Shown: positions 34,923-47,361, numbered from the stretch's first letter. The stretch is 64,000 nt of DNA from Ananas comosus (GCF_001540865.1 NC_033621.1:14760716-14824715); one strand, 5' to 3'. Notes: generated from the sequence alone by a model not told the origin. Translations and numbers: made by a program.

Positions 34923-35435
34923 GTTTAAGATATGCGATCAAAATGATTATAAAATTAGTTATTTTGATTGAGAAGAAGTGTATTGAACAATTTGATGAAG
35001 TTTAGGGCAAAATTGAATTTAAAAAGCTTATTTGCAAAAGAGCTAAAGCTCATAGATGTTTTGTATGTATTTTCCTTTTATCTTTTATCAATCCTTGTTG
35101 CATAATTTTCTTCTTTTGAATTTATTATTTATACGATGTTTAGAAAGGAATATTATTAGGCAAAGAAGCATATAATTACAGTGTAAGAATATGTAAATGA
35201 TTTTTATAATAATAGATCTATGCAAATTGACGAGATTGAATGCAAAAATATTAACAGTATTTTCATAGATTTCTCAAATGACACTCAACATAATGCTTTG
35301 ATAGAAGATAAAGTAAAAACTAAGATACTTGCAGGAAATATAAAAACTTTCGGAAAAAAAATCTTTTGAAACTAAAAAGGATTTTGGGCAAAAATAACAA
35401 GGTCGCCCTCAGGCCAGCAATCAACAAGGTCACTG
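34923..35435. other. Unassigned AT-rich sequence
   Basis: Nothing with ends, domains or repeats recognised. Confidence 0.35.
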
Positions 35436-35443
35436 CCTCAAGC

Positions 35444-36000
35444 TAGGCGGTGCAATCCAGCTCGTTGTTCGCGGTTAACCAGCCTGTGTTCGGCCTTCGA
35501 AAATGAGCTCGATGATCGCTCGCTTGTTTATAAGCGACGAACACAGAGCTGGGGTTAGCTCGCTCGTGGTCGGCCTCGATAAAGCTCAGAATACCATCAT
35601 ATTGTATATTTATATAATTTATTTAATTTATATTTGTATAATAAATAAATAATTATATATAATATATATTTTTATTATTTTATTTTGGCAAAATAAAAAT
35701 ATAAATGCGAGCTTAATTATAAAAAGACTCATTTATATGTGCAATTTCAACATTCAGATCAAAATCTAATAGATAAGATTGATAATTTATTTTTTTATAT
35801 ATTGTATATCTAATCTTTTAATTTATTGTTCGTTGTCAGCTCGTGAGGCCAGCTGTAGTCGCTCGTTTCTATGAGCCGAACACGAGCTGAATTTTTCGGC
35901 TCGATACTTTAACGAGCCAGCTCGTGTTCGGGTCGTTTAATAAACGAGCCGAACACAAGCCGACCCCAGCTCGCTCGTGTTCGGCTCGTTTACACCCCTA
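35444..36000. mobile_element. hAT-type MITE, 557 bp
   Basis: Left end TAGGCGGTGCAATCC; the reverse complement of the right end reads TAGGGGTGTAAACGAGC. Perfect 8-bp target duplication CCTCAAGC at 35436-35443 and 36001-36008, as expected for hAT elements. The arms carry repeated GAGCTCG/CTCGTGTTCGGCTCG motifs. Related to 57684-58419. Confidence 0.85.
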
Positions 36001-36544
36001 CCTCAAGCTAGCGAGAGCGCTTCCTGCAGGAAGACAGATGGCAGAACCTACAAAAAAAAGGTGGCTAGTGAAATCACTACTCCATTGCATGAATTGGAAG
36101 CCAGAAAGGAGATTTATAAAGCTTAAGAAAGGGTGGAGGCTATTGAAATAACCATAAGTTAGCAGAGGAGATAAGATTTTATTGGAGACTAGTAAGGCAA
36201 CAAAGAAGAGCATACTATTTACGAGTACAATCTGGGAAGATGAAGTTAGTAAAGATCTCGTGGTAATTTTCACTTCAATAAGGATGACACTCCAAGAAAT
36301 ATTGGGTTGATCTATCTTAACCATAAGAACTGTGAGAAAACTAGTATGACAAAGGAGCTTCAGAGCTAGCTAACCTAGAGTAACATAGCATTAAGTTTAC
36401 CGAGCCTTGGGTACGACGGCATTTATCCCCTCTATCATCCCTTGTTGTACTACAAGCAAGCCCTTCTTAATCCGGTACCACCTTCGGCTCCTACTGTCCT
36501 TCTGTGACTTGAAAAGAAGGCTATCTCAGTCTCCAAAGAGCAAG

Positions 36545-37218
36545 AACATCTTTTGATGGTAAATGCTACAGATATTTGGTGAGAGATCATAGGGTGGCAT
36601 CTTGTAGAGACGTGTCAAGTGAATGTGGTGCTATAAAATTGGACACAAGGCTTAGGTGTGCAAGAACTTTGAGAAAGGAGCGAAAAGGACAATGTTCAAA
36701 CCAAAGTAAGTTCGGGATTGCGTACCTTAGCACAAGATCTTTGTCCCTTACTTTGGGGTCTACTTCTAGAGGAGGGAAAGATCTCGGAATGTAATACTCA
36801 CAGATGTATTGCTTCTTGGAAATTTCAGCCATTATCTGCTCGACACAATCTCCACTCTAACTTTCATGTAGGATGCTATCAAAAGAGTGATTTTGTTATC
36901 TTCCTTCCATAGTGGGTGCAGGTAGAGTCACTAATCTGCTAGAAAAATTTCTATGTACACGAGTTTCGACTTGGATGCTTTTCATGGGAACCTCTTGATG
37001 TGGTCACCCAGCACAAGCTCCAACTTAAGGCTTGGATCAGAATCGTCGGGCTCCCCTACTTCCAAGGTGGCGATGCTAGTGAATGGATTTGGATGATTTC
37101 TTGCAATAGGCAAATGAGTAAGCTGATGGAAGATTTTAGCAGATATAACTGCTATGTGGTTATTGAAGCTTTAACGATATATCAAAGATGATCGCATTAA
37201 CTCTGGAGAATCTAAGAC
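36545..37218 (+). pseudogene. Decayed zinc-knuckle / DUF4283-like retroelement gene, 5' part
   Basis: A CCHC knuckle is readable at 36564-36605 (C-x2-Y-x4-H-x4-C: Cys 36564, Tyr TAT 36573 where the second Cys belongs, His 36588, Cys 36603). Further on, after frame changes, come DFVIFLP at 36889-36909 with a TAG directly after, and AWIRIVGLP at 37030-37056, the core motif of DUF4283-type proteins of plant retroelements. Frames are broken by stops and shifts. The gypsy element at 37224 interrupts it; the reading resumes at 43712. Confidence 0.55.
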
Positions 37219-37223
37219 TGTTG
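37219..37223. repeat. Target duplication, left (TGTTG)
   Basis: TGTTG immediately before the left LTR equals TGTTG at 43707-43711 after the right LTR. Confidence 0.95.
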
Positions 37224-38022
37224 TGTCATGGTGCTACCATGACCGCGAGGGGAGAAGCGTAGGAGTAGGAGAAAATGGAGGTACCAGAGGAGACAATAGA
37301 GGATCCATGGCAAGAGAAGCAATGGCGGCGACGCGCTTGGTAAAGAAGAAGGCTATTCGGGTTTTGGGCTCGCGCTCCCTCACTGTAGCCTCACTCAATC
37401 CGCCTCCGAAGCCGGAGCGGTGCGATCAATGGGAAAGGGAAAGGGTCAGTTCGGGTGCCAGGTTCGCACCTCCTCACTGTGATGACGGGACCTGGATCCG
37501 CATTTAGCTTCGGATGCGGGTTGAACTATGTGTGGGCCGGCCCAAGTGAGGGATCCAGCGTGAGACAGAATTGAACCCACTATGGCTCATGTAGTTTAAA
37601 TACAATTACATTCATATCCCTGTCCATTGTAACTCTTACAATCTGGTCCTCGTAATTAGTAGAGTATAAATAGCAAGCTAACAATGTAATGAATTAAGCA
37701 AAAAATGGAATAAAATCCCTTTTTCCCCAATTATCTCTCTTCTCTTCTTCTCCTCTCGATCCCTCTTCTTCTCCTCTACTCGAACTCCTCTCTTCTCTTC
37801 TCTCAAGCTCCTCTCTATCCCTGGATCCTACTTATCTCATCCCCATCAAGCTGATGACCAATTGAATTAGAAGGTGGAGCCATTTCCCATCATCTCTAAT
37901 TCTACTCATCCTCAGCATCATCCAGCTTCACAGGAGAGCAATTGGATCAGGTATCCAATTTACATCATCTCCCATAGCCATCCAAACTGATATGGTGGTT
38001 GCTATAGGATCAGTTTATTACA
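37224..38022 (+). repeat. 5' LTR (799 bp)
   Basis: TG...CA ends. Contains TATAAATA at 37675-37682 and AATAAA at 37709-37714, giving a short R region, then a CT-rich stretch (TCTCTTCTCTTCTTCTCC). Compared with the 3' LTR it has roughly 15-20 substitutions and an extra 6-base GGGAAA-type unit near 37437. Confidence 0.96.
37675..37682 (+). promoter_or_regulatory. LTR TATA box
   Basis: TATAAATA, present identically in the 3' LTR at 43349-43356. An AATAAA follows 27 bases downstream, which fits a promoter and polyadenylation signal around the LTR R region. Confidence 0.6.
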
Positions 38023-38025
38023 ATC

Positions 38026-38037
38026 TGGTATCAGAGC
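38026..38037 (+). other. Primer-binding site (initiator Met tRNA)
   Basis: TGGTATCAGAGC three bases after the LTR, complementary to the 3' end of plant initiator methionine tRNA. Confidence 0.93.
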
Positions 38038-38342
38038 GGTTTCGATCCCAGGGATCGGTACGGCGCAGTCGCAAGGACTCCGGCTTTGCAAACTGTTGAA
38101 TCCGACGTCGACGCAGCTACCCGTGCTGCTAGGGTCGCCTCTGGGTGATCCTGGACAAAGGGGGCCGCTGTAAGAACCTTCCCTGGTTCTTGAACTCCCA
38201 GAATTGGCAGGGAAATTAAACGCCCGCCATCTGTTCGAAGTTCCCACCTGGTGCCTGCAACCTTCTTGCAGGTGGATCCCGCCAGAGATTGAGCAAAATT
38301 GGGTCTGCAAAAGGTAACCGGTTCAAATTTATTAGCAAAACA

Positions 38343-40976
38343 ATGGCCGAAGGAACCCGTTTGAAGTTGCTTGATGAACACGTTCATGCACTGGAGCAAC
38401 AAATGCAAGAGTTAGCGGCAGGGACTGAGAGGAAATTTGAATCACTTACAAGTCGTATGGAGGCGATACGTATGGAAGGACAATCTCATTATGATGATTG
38501 GAAGAAGGACTCTGCAAACACCTCAAAGAAGCTTGAACAGATTATGGATCTATTGGTGAACATACCACAGACTACATCCATCAGAGGAGCTACATCTTCA
38601 ATTAGTATAGATGAACGAGGTATATTGCCAACCCCACCTATTTCTCACACAAAGGAAGATAATCATATACAACCTACCATAAATCGATCAGGGTTCCAAT
38701 TTCCATTTCCCAAGTTAGAATTTCCTATATTCATGAATGACAATCCGAGAAGTTGGGTGAGAAAGTGTGAGAGATATTTTGAATTCTATAGTATTAAGGA
38801 ACATCAGAAAATGGAGTTAGTAGCCATGCACTTGGATGATAAGGCTGATACCTGGTTTCAAGGGTATTTAGCAGAAAAGCGGATGGTCCATTGGGCAGAT
38901 TTTTTCGAAGAAATCTGCAGGCGGTTTGATACGAGAGGATCGGTGGACGTCGTGGAGGAATTTAACAAACTGGTGCAAACAGGGACAGTGGAGGAGTATC
39001 AAGAGCAATTTGAGGATTTAAAGGCACGACTGCTTACTACTGATTCTCAATTCTCCGTGGACTATTTCCTCTCGAGCTTCCTGAGTGGACTAAAAGATGA
39101 GATCAGATCTGCTGTCAAGATGTTATATCCACGAACCTTGACTCAGGCATTCGAACAAGCCAAACTACAAGAACAGACCATAGCAGCAATGATGAAAAAG
39201 AGTAAACAAATGCTTCGATTACAAGGGATCACCAATTCTCCAAGCAACTACAAGGGAATGGGTTCGGCAACATCTGGAAGGTACTCCGACACCGCCAGGA
39301 ACCAACCCAAGTTCACTACAGAGAAAGCATTCCCTAACCGGCAATTAATCGAGCAGAGAAGAGCCGCTGGTCTCTGTTTCAAATGTGGGGATAAGTACAG
39401 TCTTGGCCATACCTGTAAGCCGCAAGCAATGAATGCCATACAAGCAAACCCAGGGGTGACAGAAGTATATGATGAGATCAGTTTGCAGGAGATAGAAGGA
39501 GAAAAGAGGATTGAAGTTGAAGAAGAAGAAGAATTGGGGTTATCAGTTCACGCCTTGAGTGCTGAGGATAGCCAAGATACCATAAAAATACAAGGAGAGA
39601 ACAAGGGTAAGACTTTATCCATCCTTGTGGACACTGGGAGCACTCATAGTTTTATTGACATTGGGGTAGCTAAAGAGACCAAGGCTGACATTGCAACTAC
39701 TACACCACTCTTGGTAACAGTAGCTAATGGTCAAAAGGTGTTGAGTAAGCTCAAATGCACCAATTATGTCTGGGAAATGCAAGGTGAAAAGTATTCGGCA
39801 GACCTGCGAGTGATACGGCTTGAAGGGTCTAGCATGATCTTAGGGATTGACTGGTTGAGAGTGCATGGTCCAGTCACCTTCGATTATGAAATTAACACGG
39901 TTATCATTACAAAGGGTGACAAGAAAATCCACTTAAAAGGGATGCCTTACAAGGCAGGATTGCGAAACATTACAGCCAAACAGTTACAGCATGAACTTCA
40001 AGAGGGCAGTTGCTATGCAGTGGCACAGTGGATACCTCCAGAGGAAGGGAAGGAGGAACACATACCTGAGACTATTCAAATGGTTTTGCAAGAGTATTGG
40101 GATATATTCCAAGAGCCTCAAGGGTTGCCCCCGACTAGAAACCAGGATCACAAAATAACGCTGCTGCCTGATTCTCAACCAGTTAATATCAGACCTTATA
40201 GATACACTTTTGAACAAAAGAATGAGATGGAGAGGCAGATTCGAGAGATGCTGAACACAGGAATTATTCAACCCAGCCATAGCCCCTACGCCTCACCTGT
40301 TCTCTTGGTCAGGAAGAAGGACGGGACCTGGAGGTTTTGCGTCGACTATCGGCAATTGAATAAGCTCACTGTGAAGGACAAATACCCAATTCCAATTATC
40401 GAAGACTTATTAGATGAACTGGGAAGGGCTAAATATTTCTCTAAGATTGATTTGAGGTCAAGGTATCATCAAATCCGAATGCACCCAAACAACATATCGA
40501 AAACAGCCTTCCGCACACATGTCGGCCATTATGAGTTCAGAGTCATGCCCTTCGGACTTACTAACGCGCTGGCCACGTTCCAAGCCATAATGAATGAGAT
40601 CTTTGACCAGTTTTTGAGAAGGTTTGTTTTAGTTTTCTTTGATGATATTTTGATATATAGTCAGACTTTGGAGGAGCACGCGGAACACTTAAAACGAGTG
40701 TTGGGAGTGCTCAGGACTAACCAATTATGTGCCAAACGATCCAAATGTTTCTTTGGACAAAGACAGGTTGATTATCTAGGCTATGTCCTCACCAGAAAAG
40801 AAGTATCGACTGATCCCTGCAAAATAGAAGCAATGCTCCAATGGCCACTGCCCAGATCTATTAAGGAGTTGAGAGGGTTCTTAGGGCTTACGGGCTATTA
40901 CAGGAAGTTCGTTAAAGGATATGGAGTAATCAATAAGTCTCTCACGGAGCTCTTGAAGAAGGGTAGCTTTAAATAG
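38343..40976 (+). CDS. Gypsy polyprotein, gag-protease-RT part, ends at in-frame TAG
   Basis: The first ATG of the long frame is at 38343 ([14 protein letters not shown]); the frame is open for 877 codons. Retrotransposon gag domain about residues 160-280 ([15 protein letters not shown]). A CCHC-type knuckle lies at 345-358 (Cys TGT at 39375). The protease active site DTGS is at 430-433 (GAC at 39630). Reverse transcriptase spans about 610-785, with the catalytic FFDD pair at 767-768 (40641-40646). Two residues depart from the family norm: Arg at 707 (40461, usually Gly) and Leu at 743 (40569, usually Pro). TAG at 40974-40976 stops the frame just before RNase H, at a site where relatives usually have Trp. 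Confidence 0.93.
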   Translation: MAEGTRLKLLDEHVHALEQQMQELAAGTERKFESLTSRMEAIRMEGQSHYDDWKKDSANTSKKLEQIMDLLVNIPQTTSIRGATSSISIDERGILPTPPISHTKEDNHIQPTINRSGFQFPFPKLEFPIFMNDNPRSWVRKCERYFEFYSIKEHQKMELVAMHLDDKADTWFQGYLAEKRMVHWADFFEEICRRFDTRGSVDVVEEFNKLVQTGTVEEYQEQFEDLKARLLTTDSQFSVDYFLSSFLSGLKDEIRSAVKMLYPRTLTQAFEQAKLQEQTIAAMMKKSKQMLRLQGITNSPSNYKGMGSATSGRYSDTARNQPKFTTEKAFPNRQLIEQRRAAGLCFKCGDKYSLGHTCKPQAMNAIQANPGVTEVYDEISLQEIEGEKRIEVEEEEELGLSVHALSAEDSQDTIKIQGENKGKTLSILVDTGSTHSFIDIGVAKETKADIATTTPLLVTVANGQKVLSKLKCTNYVWEMQGEKYSADLRVIRLEGSSMILGIDWLRVHGPVTFDYEINTVIITKGDKKIHLKGMPYKAGLRNITAKQLQHELQEGSCYAVAQWIPPEEGKEEHIPETIQMVLQEYWDIFQEPQGLPPTRNQDHKITLLPDSQPVNIRPYRYTFEQKNEMERQIREMLNTGIIQPSHSPYASPVLLVRKKDGTWRFCVDYRQLNKLTVKDKYPIPIIEDLLDELGRAKYFSKIDLRSRYHQIRMHPNNISKTAFRTHVGHYEFRVMPFGLTNALATFQAIMNEIFDQFLRRFVLVFFDDILIYSQTLEEHAEHLKRVLGVLRTNQLCAKRSKCFFGQRQVDYLGYVLTRKEVSTDPCKIEAMLQWPLPRSIKELRGFLGLTGYYRKFVKGYGVINKSLTELLKKGSFK

Positions 40977-42884
40977 AGCGAGGAAGCCACCCTTGCATTC
41001 GAAGGGTTAAAGAAAGCAATGACGGAAGCCCCTGTTCTAGCCATGCCCGACTATTCAAAGCCCTTCGAAGTGGAAGCTGACGCTAGCGGCCAAGGAATCG
41101 GGGCAGTTTTGGCACAAGGGGGAAGACCTATCGCCTATATGAGCAAAACAATCAGTAAGAAGAATCTGGGACTCTCAACTTATGAGAAAGAGTTCCTTGC
41201 TATTTTAATGGCGGTGACGAAATGGCGCCATTACCTCAGCTTAAAAGCCTTTATTATAAAGACGGACCATGAAAGCCTGAAATTTCTACTGGAACAAAAG
41301 ATTAACACCGCGATCCAGCAGAAAGGGATGCTCAAGCTTATGGGCTTGGATTATGTCATACAATACAGGAAGGGAAAAGAAAATCGAGCCGCCGACGCGC
41401 TATCTAGGAGAGGGTTTGAGGAAGGAGTAGTACAAGCAATCACAGGAGTTCTACCCAATTGGGTATCAGAAGTGATCAAGAGCTACGAAAAGGATGACCA
41501 CTGCAAGAAGCTAACTGCCAGTCTCATTATACAACCCATAGATCAACAACCTTTCACTTATCAGCAAGGACTTATTAGGTACAAGGGTCGACTGTACATT
41601 GGAGGTAATGAGAAGTTGAAGAAAATTTTTTTAAAAGAAATGCATGATTCCCCTCTAGGAGGTCATTCAGGAAGGCACCATACTTATAAGAGAATTAAGC
41701 AGGTATTCTATTGGCCGAAGTTAAGAGAGGATGTGAAGAAGTTGGTAGAAGAGTGCGAAGTCTGCATTAAAAACAAATCGGACAACTCTAAGTACGCTGG
41801 ATTACTTCAACCTTTACCAATTCCGACACGGACCTGGAGTGAGATCAGCATGGACTTTATAGAAGGGTTACCCAAGTCGGACGGAAAAGACTCGATTTTG
41901 GTGGTAGTAGATAGATTGACTAAATATGGACACTTCATTGCGTTGACTCACCCTTATACTGCCATAGAAGTGGCCCGAGCTTTCTTTGATACAATCTATC
42001 GTCTGCATGGGCTACCAGAGATAATAGTTTCAGATCGAGATCGGGTTTTCACAAGTCAGTTATGGCAAGAGCTATTTCGATTATTGGGTACCAAACTGCA
42101 CATGAGCACCGCTTACCATCCCCAAACAGACGGGCAGACTGAGCGACTAAATAGGTGTTTGGAGACCTACCTCAGGTGCCTGTGTTTCCAGCATCCGAGG
42201 AAATGGCATCAGTGGCTGGCACATGCAGAATGGTGGTATAATACCAACCATCATACTTCCCTGGGAACAACTCCTTATCAGGCTCTTTACGGGCAACCGC
42301 CACCCAACTACATGACAGACAACCTATCTAGAAGCTCAGTGGGAGTACTTCAGGATTGGGGAAAGGAAAGAGAAAGGATGACCCGCGAGTTCAAGGAGCA
42401 TCTACAACTGGCTCAGAACCGCATAAAGCAGTTCGCTGACCGACGCAGGGTCGACCGCGAGTTCCAAGTTGGCGACTTTGTATATCTCAAATTGCAACCC
42501 TACCGCCAGCTCACAGTCGCCATAAGAAAGAATGTGAAACTCACCTCAAGATATTACGGGCCGTTCGAAGTTTTAGAGAAAATCGGAATGGTCGCCTACC
42601 GCTTACGACTCCCAGAAGGGTCAAAAATTCATCCTGTATTTCACGTGTCCCTTCTCAAGAGGAGTCCAACAGCGGGGAGACCTGTTTCGCCTACCGTGCC
42701 ATTGGTCGGCGAAGAGGGACAACTACTGGCGGAACCGGAGAGCATTCTGGACCGACGGATGGTTCGACGGGGCAACAAGGCTGCTACTCAAGTGCTCGTC
42801 AAATGGAGCAACTTGCCGGAGGAATCGGCGACTTAGGAGGATTATCAATTCCTCAAGTCCCAGTTCCCCAGAGTTGATCCTTGA
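40977..42884 (+). pseudogene. Gypsy polyprotein, RNase H-integrase-chromodomain part
   Basis: Same frame as the upstream part and open again to a second TAG at 42834-42836. The RNase H acidic triad is at 41079 (D), 41184 (E) and 41265 (D). The integrase zinc finger has His at 41643 and 41664 and Cys at 41754 and 41763. The integrase core has Asp 41853, Asp 42033 and Glu 42141, the last pair separated by 35 residues as in the DD35E rule. The tail from 42733 (VLVKWSNLPEESAT) is chromodomain-like, is cut by the second TAG and runs on to TGA at 42882. Without readthrough this part has no start of its own. Confidence 0.93.
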
Positions 42885-42900
42885 GGACACGGAAGTTTTT

Positions 42901-42912
42901 GAGGGGAAGGGA
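42901..42912 (+). other. Polypurine tract
   Basis: GAGGGGAAGGGA ends one base before the 3' LTR; primes plus-strand DNA synthesis. Confidence 0.9.
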
Positions 42913-42913
42913 T

Positions 42914-43706
42914 TGTCATGGTGCTACCATGACCGCGAGGGGAGAAGCGTAGGAGTAGGAGAAAATGGAGGTACCAGAGGAGACAATAGAGGATCCATGG
43001 CAAGAGAAGCAATGGCGGCGACGCGCTTGGTAAAGAAGAAGGCTATTCGGGTTTTGGGCTCGCGCTCCCTCACTGTAGCCTCACTCAATCCGCCTCCGAA
43101 GCCATAGCGGTGCGATCAATGGGAAAGGGTCGGTTCGAGTGCCGGGTTCGCACCTCCTCACTGTGACGACGGGACCCGGATCCGCATTTAGCTTCGGATG
43201 CGGGTTGAACTATGTGTGGGCCGGCCCAAGTGAGGGATCCAGCGTGAGACAGAATTGAACCCACTATGGCTCATGTAGTTTAAATACAATTACATTCATA
43301 TCCATGTCCATTGTAACTCTTACAATCTGGTCCTCGTAATTAGTAGAGTATAAATAGCAAGCTAACAATGTAATGAATTAAGCAGAAAATGGAATAAAAT
43401 CCCTTTTTCCCCAATTATCTCCCTTCTCTTCTTCTCCTCTCGATCCCTCTTCTTCTCCTCTACTCGAACTCCTTTCTCCTCTTCTCTCAAGCTCCTCTCT
43501 ATCCCTGGATCCTACTCATCTCATCCCCATCAAGCTGATGACCAATTGAATTAGAAGGTGGAGCTATTTCCCATCATCTCCAATTCTAATCATCCTCAGC
43601 ATCATCCAGCTTCACAGGAGAGCAATTGGATCAGGTATCCAATTTACATCATCTCCCATAGCCATCCAAACTGATATGGTGGTTGCTATAGGATCAGTTT
43701 ATTACA
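42914..43706 (+). repeat. 3' LTR (793 bp)
   Basis: Colinear with 37224-38022, TG...CA ends, TATAAATA at 43349-43356. Confidence 0.96.
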
Positions 43707-43711
43707 TGTTG
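43707..43711. repeat. Target duplication, right (TGTTG)
   Basis: Perfect match to 37219-37223. Confidence 0.95.
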
Positions 43712-43870
43712 CTTTGATTCGAATAATCAGGTGGGAAAGAACTGACGACAACTTACACAACAACCCACTGCAGCATTCGCGAAAAGGCGAGCATCTCGAT
43801 AGCAGACAATCAAATCACAGCTTGAACAACAACAACAACAAAGATGTTCATCGACGTCGCCTAGGGCAAA
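43712..43870 (+). pseudogene. Decayed zinc-knuckle / DUF4283-like gene, 3' part
   Basis: Resumes the reading broken by the gypsy insertion: IIRWERTDD at about 43723-43749, resembling the RWER motif that follows the DUF4283 region in such plant proteins, then a Gln/Asn-rich tail with an (AAC)n tract at 43814-43836. Identification is from memory of the family and is tentative. Confidence 0.4.
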
Positions 43871-45061
43871 AGATGTACAGAGACGGACAACAAACCGAAG
43901 AACCCAACCAACGGTACTTGAAACTCATTAAGGGAAGCAGTGAGTGGCTTACAAACATCAAGACCATATTTGATCCTTAGTAAGTCATGCTTAAGGTGCC
44001 CAACACTAGGAGGAAAACAATTACTCCAAACTTTTATTGTCTTTTTCAAAACTATTTGAATCACAGTTTCTAAAGAAGGGGTCTTTCTTAGAGAGGAGGA
44101 TATTGAGAGAATTAGAGGATTTCTCTTCTCACTATAGGACGCGCTCGACCCAAAAAGGCGTCCAAATATTAAATGTAATGCACATAAGTACAGTAGGAAA
44201 TGACATATCTAGAGGAATTTATAGAAGTAATGGATAGCTTACGACATCGAAAGCCGTATTTGACCTTTGGAAAGTCAGATTTAAATGCCTACCAGAAATC
44301 TTTTGAATCTTTTGAATATGTTTGGTCAAGCAAGATAACGCTATTTGTGGGCTACTAAAGATCAGGCCCAATTCAGGTAGCCCCTTAAGCACTTGGTTGG
44401 ATCAAACTGAAAGAGATATAAACAAACAGTAAGGACAAGTGCAGCCCCATCCGGTTTTAAAAATAAGTCTAAAGGACAAAAGGAAGTGGACCTACAAGAA
44501 AGCTAGGAACTAGGCCTTGAGCAGAGTCTAGACTGGGCATGTAATGCAATGTTCACAACACAAGGAAACACCTTGCCAAATTAATTAGGAGATGAACAAA
44601 GGGTCATCTTACCAACAGAGTGTTGATTCTTTATTAAAGATCAAATATGATCGATGTGTAGGAACCATTCTAATAGAGAAGATACCCTATTTACTGGGCC
44701 CATTAACACTTCTTTGATGTAATCAAACTTGATTTATTGGACTGCATATATACATGCTTCTTTTCCTTCAACAACAACATGAACCTGCTAAAATCAATTC
44801 TCTTGCGAGGGCATTATGTGCTTGGACCTTCATCAATAACTCATAGATTTTTGCTGGACCATTGGAACCATCCTTTTCTCTTCCGTTGTTCCATCTTGTT
44901 AATAAGCTTATCCGATTAGTTTGCTATTTAATCTCTTCTCCTCTTTCTGCATCATCAGCACATTTATACGCGACCAAGCGAATTAATTACTTTCCAGTTC
45001 TAATCATGTTGTTAGTTAAGCATACACATCGATCGATCACCCGTAAAAGGCGGCTTTCACT
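43871..45061. other. Unassigned sequence after the pseudogene
   Basis: Two sections near 43920-43995 and 44225-44290 share a motif (GCTTA..ACATC..GACC.TATTTGA/GACCTTTGGAAAGTCA), an apparent old duplication. No intact frame or element ends. Confidence 0.35.
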
Positions 45062-45340
45062 TTAGAGCCATTGATCTCTATCATCGACTTCAGCTAATGA
45101 GAGTTGTCCTTTTTCCTCCAAAGGGGAAACAATACTTTCAATGATATGAACGTTCTCACCCGAATTTTTGGCACAAGGATTTAAGATAAGTGGTTGGGGT
45201 TTCGTTTGTCCTTCTATTTGTTTGACAATATTGTTCTCTCTACTAGTTACTTGCACATCATCACTTAATGCATCTATAAGTTGAGCAACCAAACTGTCTA
45301 TCTCCTTGGGAATCTTACTAAATCTTACTAAACATTTTGA
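45062..45340 (-). pseudogene. Coding-like remnant, unknown protein
   Basis: On the minus strand a frame runs about 90 codons from near 45340 to a stop at 45062. Its composition is protein-like (KIPKEIDSLVAQLIDAL; SREN; IVSPLEEKGQ) and has no low complexity. No start codon context, domain or homolog recognised. It may be an exon piece or the end of the nearby decayed retroelement gene. Confidence 0.3.
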
Positions 45341-45723
45341 GACGTGAATGGCTTAATTATACTATATTTTTTATTCTTCATATATTATTATATTATTTTT
45401 TTTCAAAGTCACCACCCACTATTCTTTTTCTTCAATTCGTACGCTATAAGCAATAAACCTCTAATTTTATATAAAAACTGTTATATAAAAGTGACAAATT
45501 ATATTTACTCAATTCATTTTAACAAAATAAAATAAAATAAAATACATAAATAATTTAAAAAATTAAAAAATTCATAAAAACTTTTAACAAGTCTATCATG
45601 GAGATTTATTTTCTATTTTTTTTCACTATTTAATTAGGATTTTTTAATAAAGATGTTAGATTTTGTCTAAAATAATAGATTTGTTAATAATAATACAGAG
45701 ATTGAGAAGAAAAAAATAATTTA

Positions 45724-46242
45724 CACTACAACAAAAACGGTGTGTAGCGATACTTTTAAATATTGGTATATGTAAAAAAAAGTGCTGCTGGCTAAATTAT
45801 CGACACTTTTAAAAAGCGTTGGTATATGTGGGGTCGCTAGGTATATAGTGACAGTTTAAGAATGTCAGTATAATCTAAAAAAAGTGCTGCTAATTTACCA
45901 ACATTTATTTAAGCATTCAGCAACCGCCGGAATTCTGCCTTGTTGGCTGCGGTAGCGGAGGAGGAGGAGAGCGAAGAGCTCTTCGTCTAGGATTTTAGTG
46001 GATTGAGGGGAGAAGGAGAGATGGTGATCGATTTTTCTATTTTTCTTTTTTCCTTTTTTGTTTGTAATAGGGCCGAATGGGCGAGGTGGGATGGGTTGAA
46101 TAGAGTAATCTTTTATATTTGGTAATTGGATTGGGTTTTATATCTAGGCCTTGGTATATTTTTTTCAAATTTTGGCATAAATGGAATACTTACACAAAAG
46201 TGTTTCAAACATATGTCCCTATAACGTAATTCTGTTGTAGTG
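45724..46242. mobile_element. Non-autonomous mini-CACTA transposon, copy 2
   Basis: CACTACAACAAAAACGG...TTCTGTTGTAGTG, 519 bp, with a perfect 3-bp target duplication TTA (45721-45723 and 46243-46245), the CACTA hallmark. Colinear with copies 1 and 3; no transposase. Confidence 0.92.
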
Positions 46243-46245
46243 TTA

Positions 46246-47361
46246 CTGATATTCATAAGAAATGAAAATAGCGCAAGATGGAAAAATAAAAATAAATCTA
46301 AAATACAATATAAAAATTGATGAAATACAGTAATACATAGTGTTCTAAAAGAATTATATAATATAATTATATAAAGTATAGTATAATAGAATATAATTAA
46401 GGAGATTCGAGTTAATATGTCATTTTTCTGACCGCTTAAACTTTTTTAAAAAATATCAATTACTATATAGATTAAATCAGAATGAGAGATCCTCATTAAG
46501 TTAATATCAATTACAATATTTTAATAATTATTTCAAATTAATATATAAAAATTTGTATATCATATTTATTCAAAAATTTATAATATAAAATTTATATTTT
46601 AAAAAGTAAATTTATTTATTATACACTATTAGAAAATATCTGTCATATTCTAACTCAATTTAAATAGTTATTACTAATAATAATTATATAGTTTTTTTTA
46701 AAATTTTTATAAAATTTATATATAGTGTAGATATACATATATAATATATATTGAATATTTTTTTATATTTTTTAATTCTAGTGAATTTAAAAATTTAAAT
46801 ACATATTTTAAATTAAAAGTATCAAAATTAAAAAGTTAATATAATAATAAAAAATTAGTACATAGAATAGAGATAATATATAAATATTTATCTTAATAAG
46901 AAAAGATATTGAATGATAAAAATATTTAATAAAAATAAAATATTAATAATTGGAGAAAAAAGAGGAACTATCATTACGTTATTTAATTTGTGTACAAAAA
47001 AGATAAATGTTGAAATGGGTCTGTCAACAGAGCGAAATTTAAAATACGTGCTTTTATATATAGTACAGATATTTTGGCACGGGAGCTATATTTGGATGTC
47101 AACAGATCGGATTCAAAATAGATTTTCAAAAATTCAAATTCAAACCCGACTATCAAAATCAAAATTCGCATAAATCCGAATCTGACAAATTCTAGAAATC
47201 CATATCCAAATCGAATCCAACTGAAAATTTGGAACCCAAGCCTGAACTTGAAAATTCAAATTAGAAATAATTATTTCTCTTCACCATATTTCAAATATAT
47301 TTACATTAAATTTAAAATTTTTAAACACAAATTCAAATATAACATCAAATATATATATATG
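46246..47361. other. Unassigned AT-rich sequence
   Basis: No element ends recognised. It has weak similarity in style to 60940-61360 (repeated ATTCGAAT, TTTGATGT motifs typical of A/T-rich repeats). A (TA)n tract at 47350-47360 abuts the next MITE. Confidence 0.35.

Larger units (their letters stand above)
37224..43706 (+). mobile_element. Full-length Ty3/gypsy LTR retrotransposon (chromovirus-like)
   Basis: 6483 bp with all structural parts: two LTRs beginning TGTCATGG and ending TTATTACA, a PBS for initiator Met tRNA, a gag-pol frame in the order gag, protease, RT, RNase H, integrase, chromodomain-like tail, and a polypurine tract. Integrase after RT/RNase H defines Ty3/gypsy, and the tail suggests a chromovirus. 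A perfect TGTTG duplication flanks it. Two in-frame TAG codons (40974, 42834) make this copy coding-defective. LTRs differ by roughly 2 percent by eye, so insertion is fairly recent. Confidence 0.97.

Noticed and set aside
36576..36794. Active zinc-knuckle protein gene
   Set aside because: Second Cys is Tyr, stops and frameshifts follow, and the region is interrupted by a retrotransposon.
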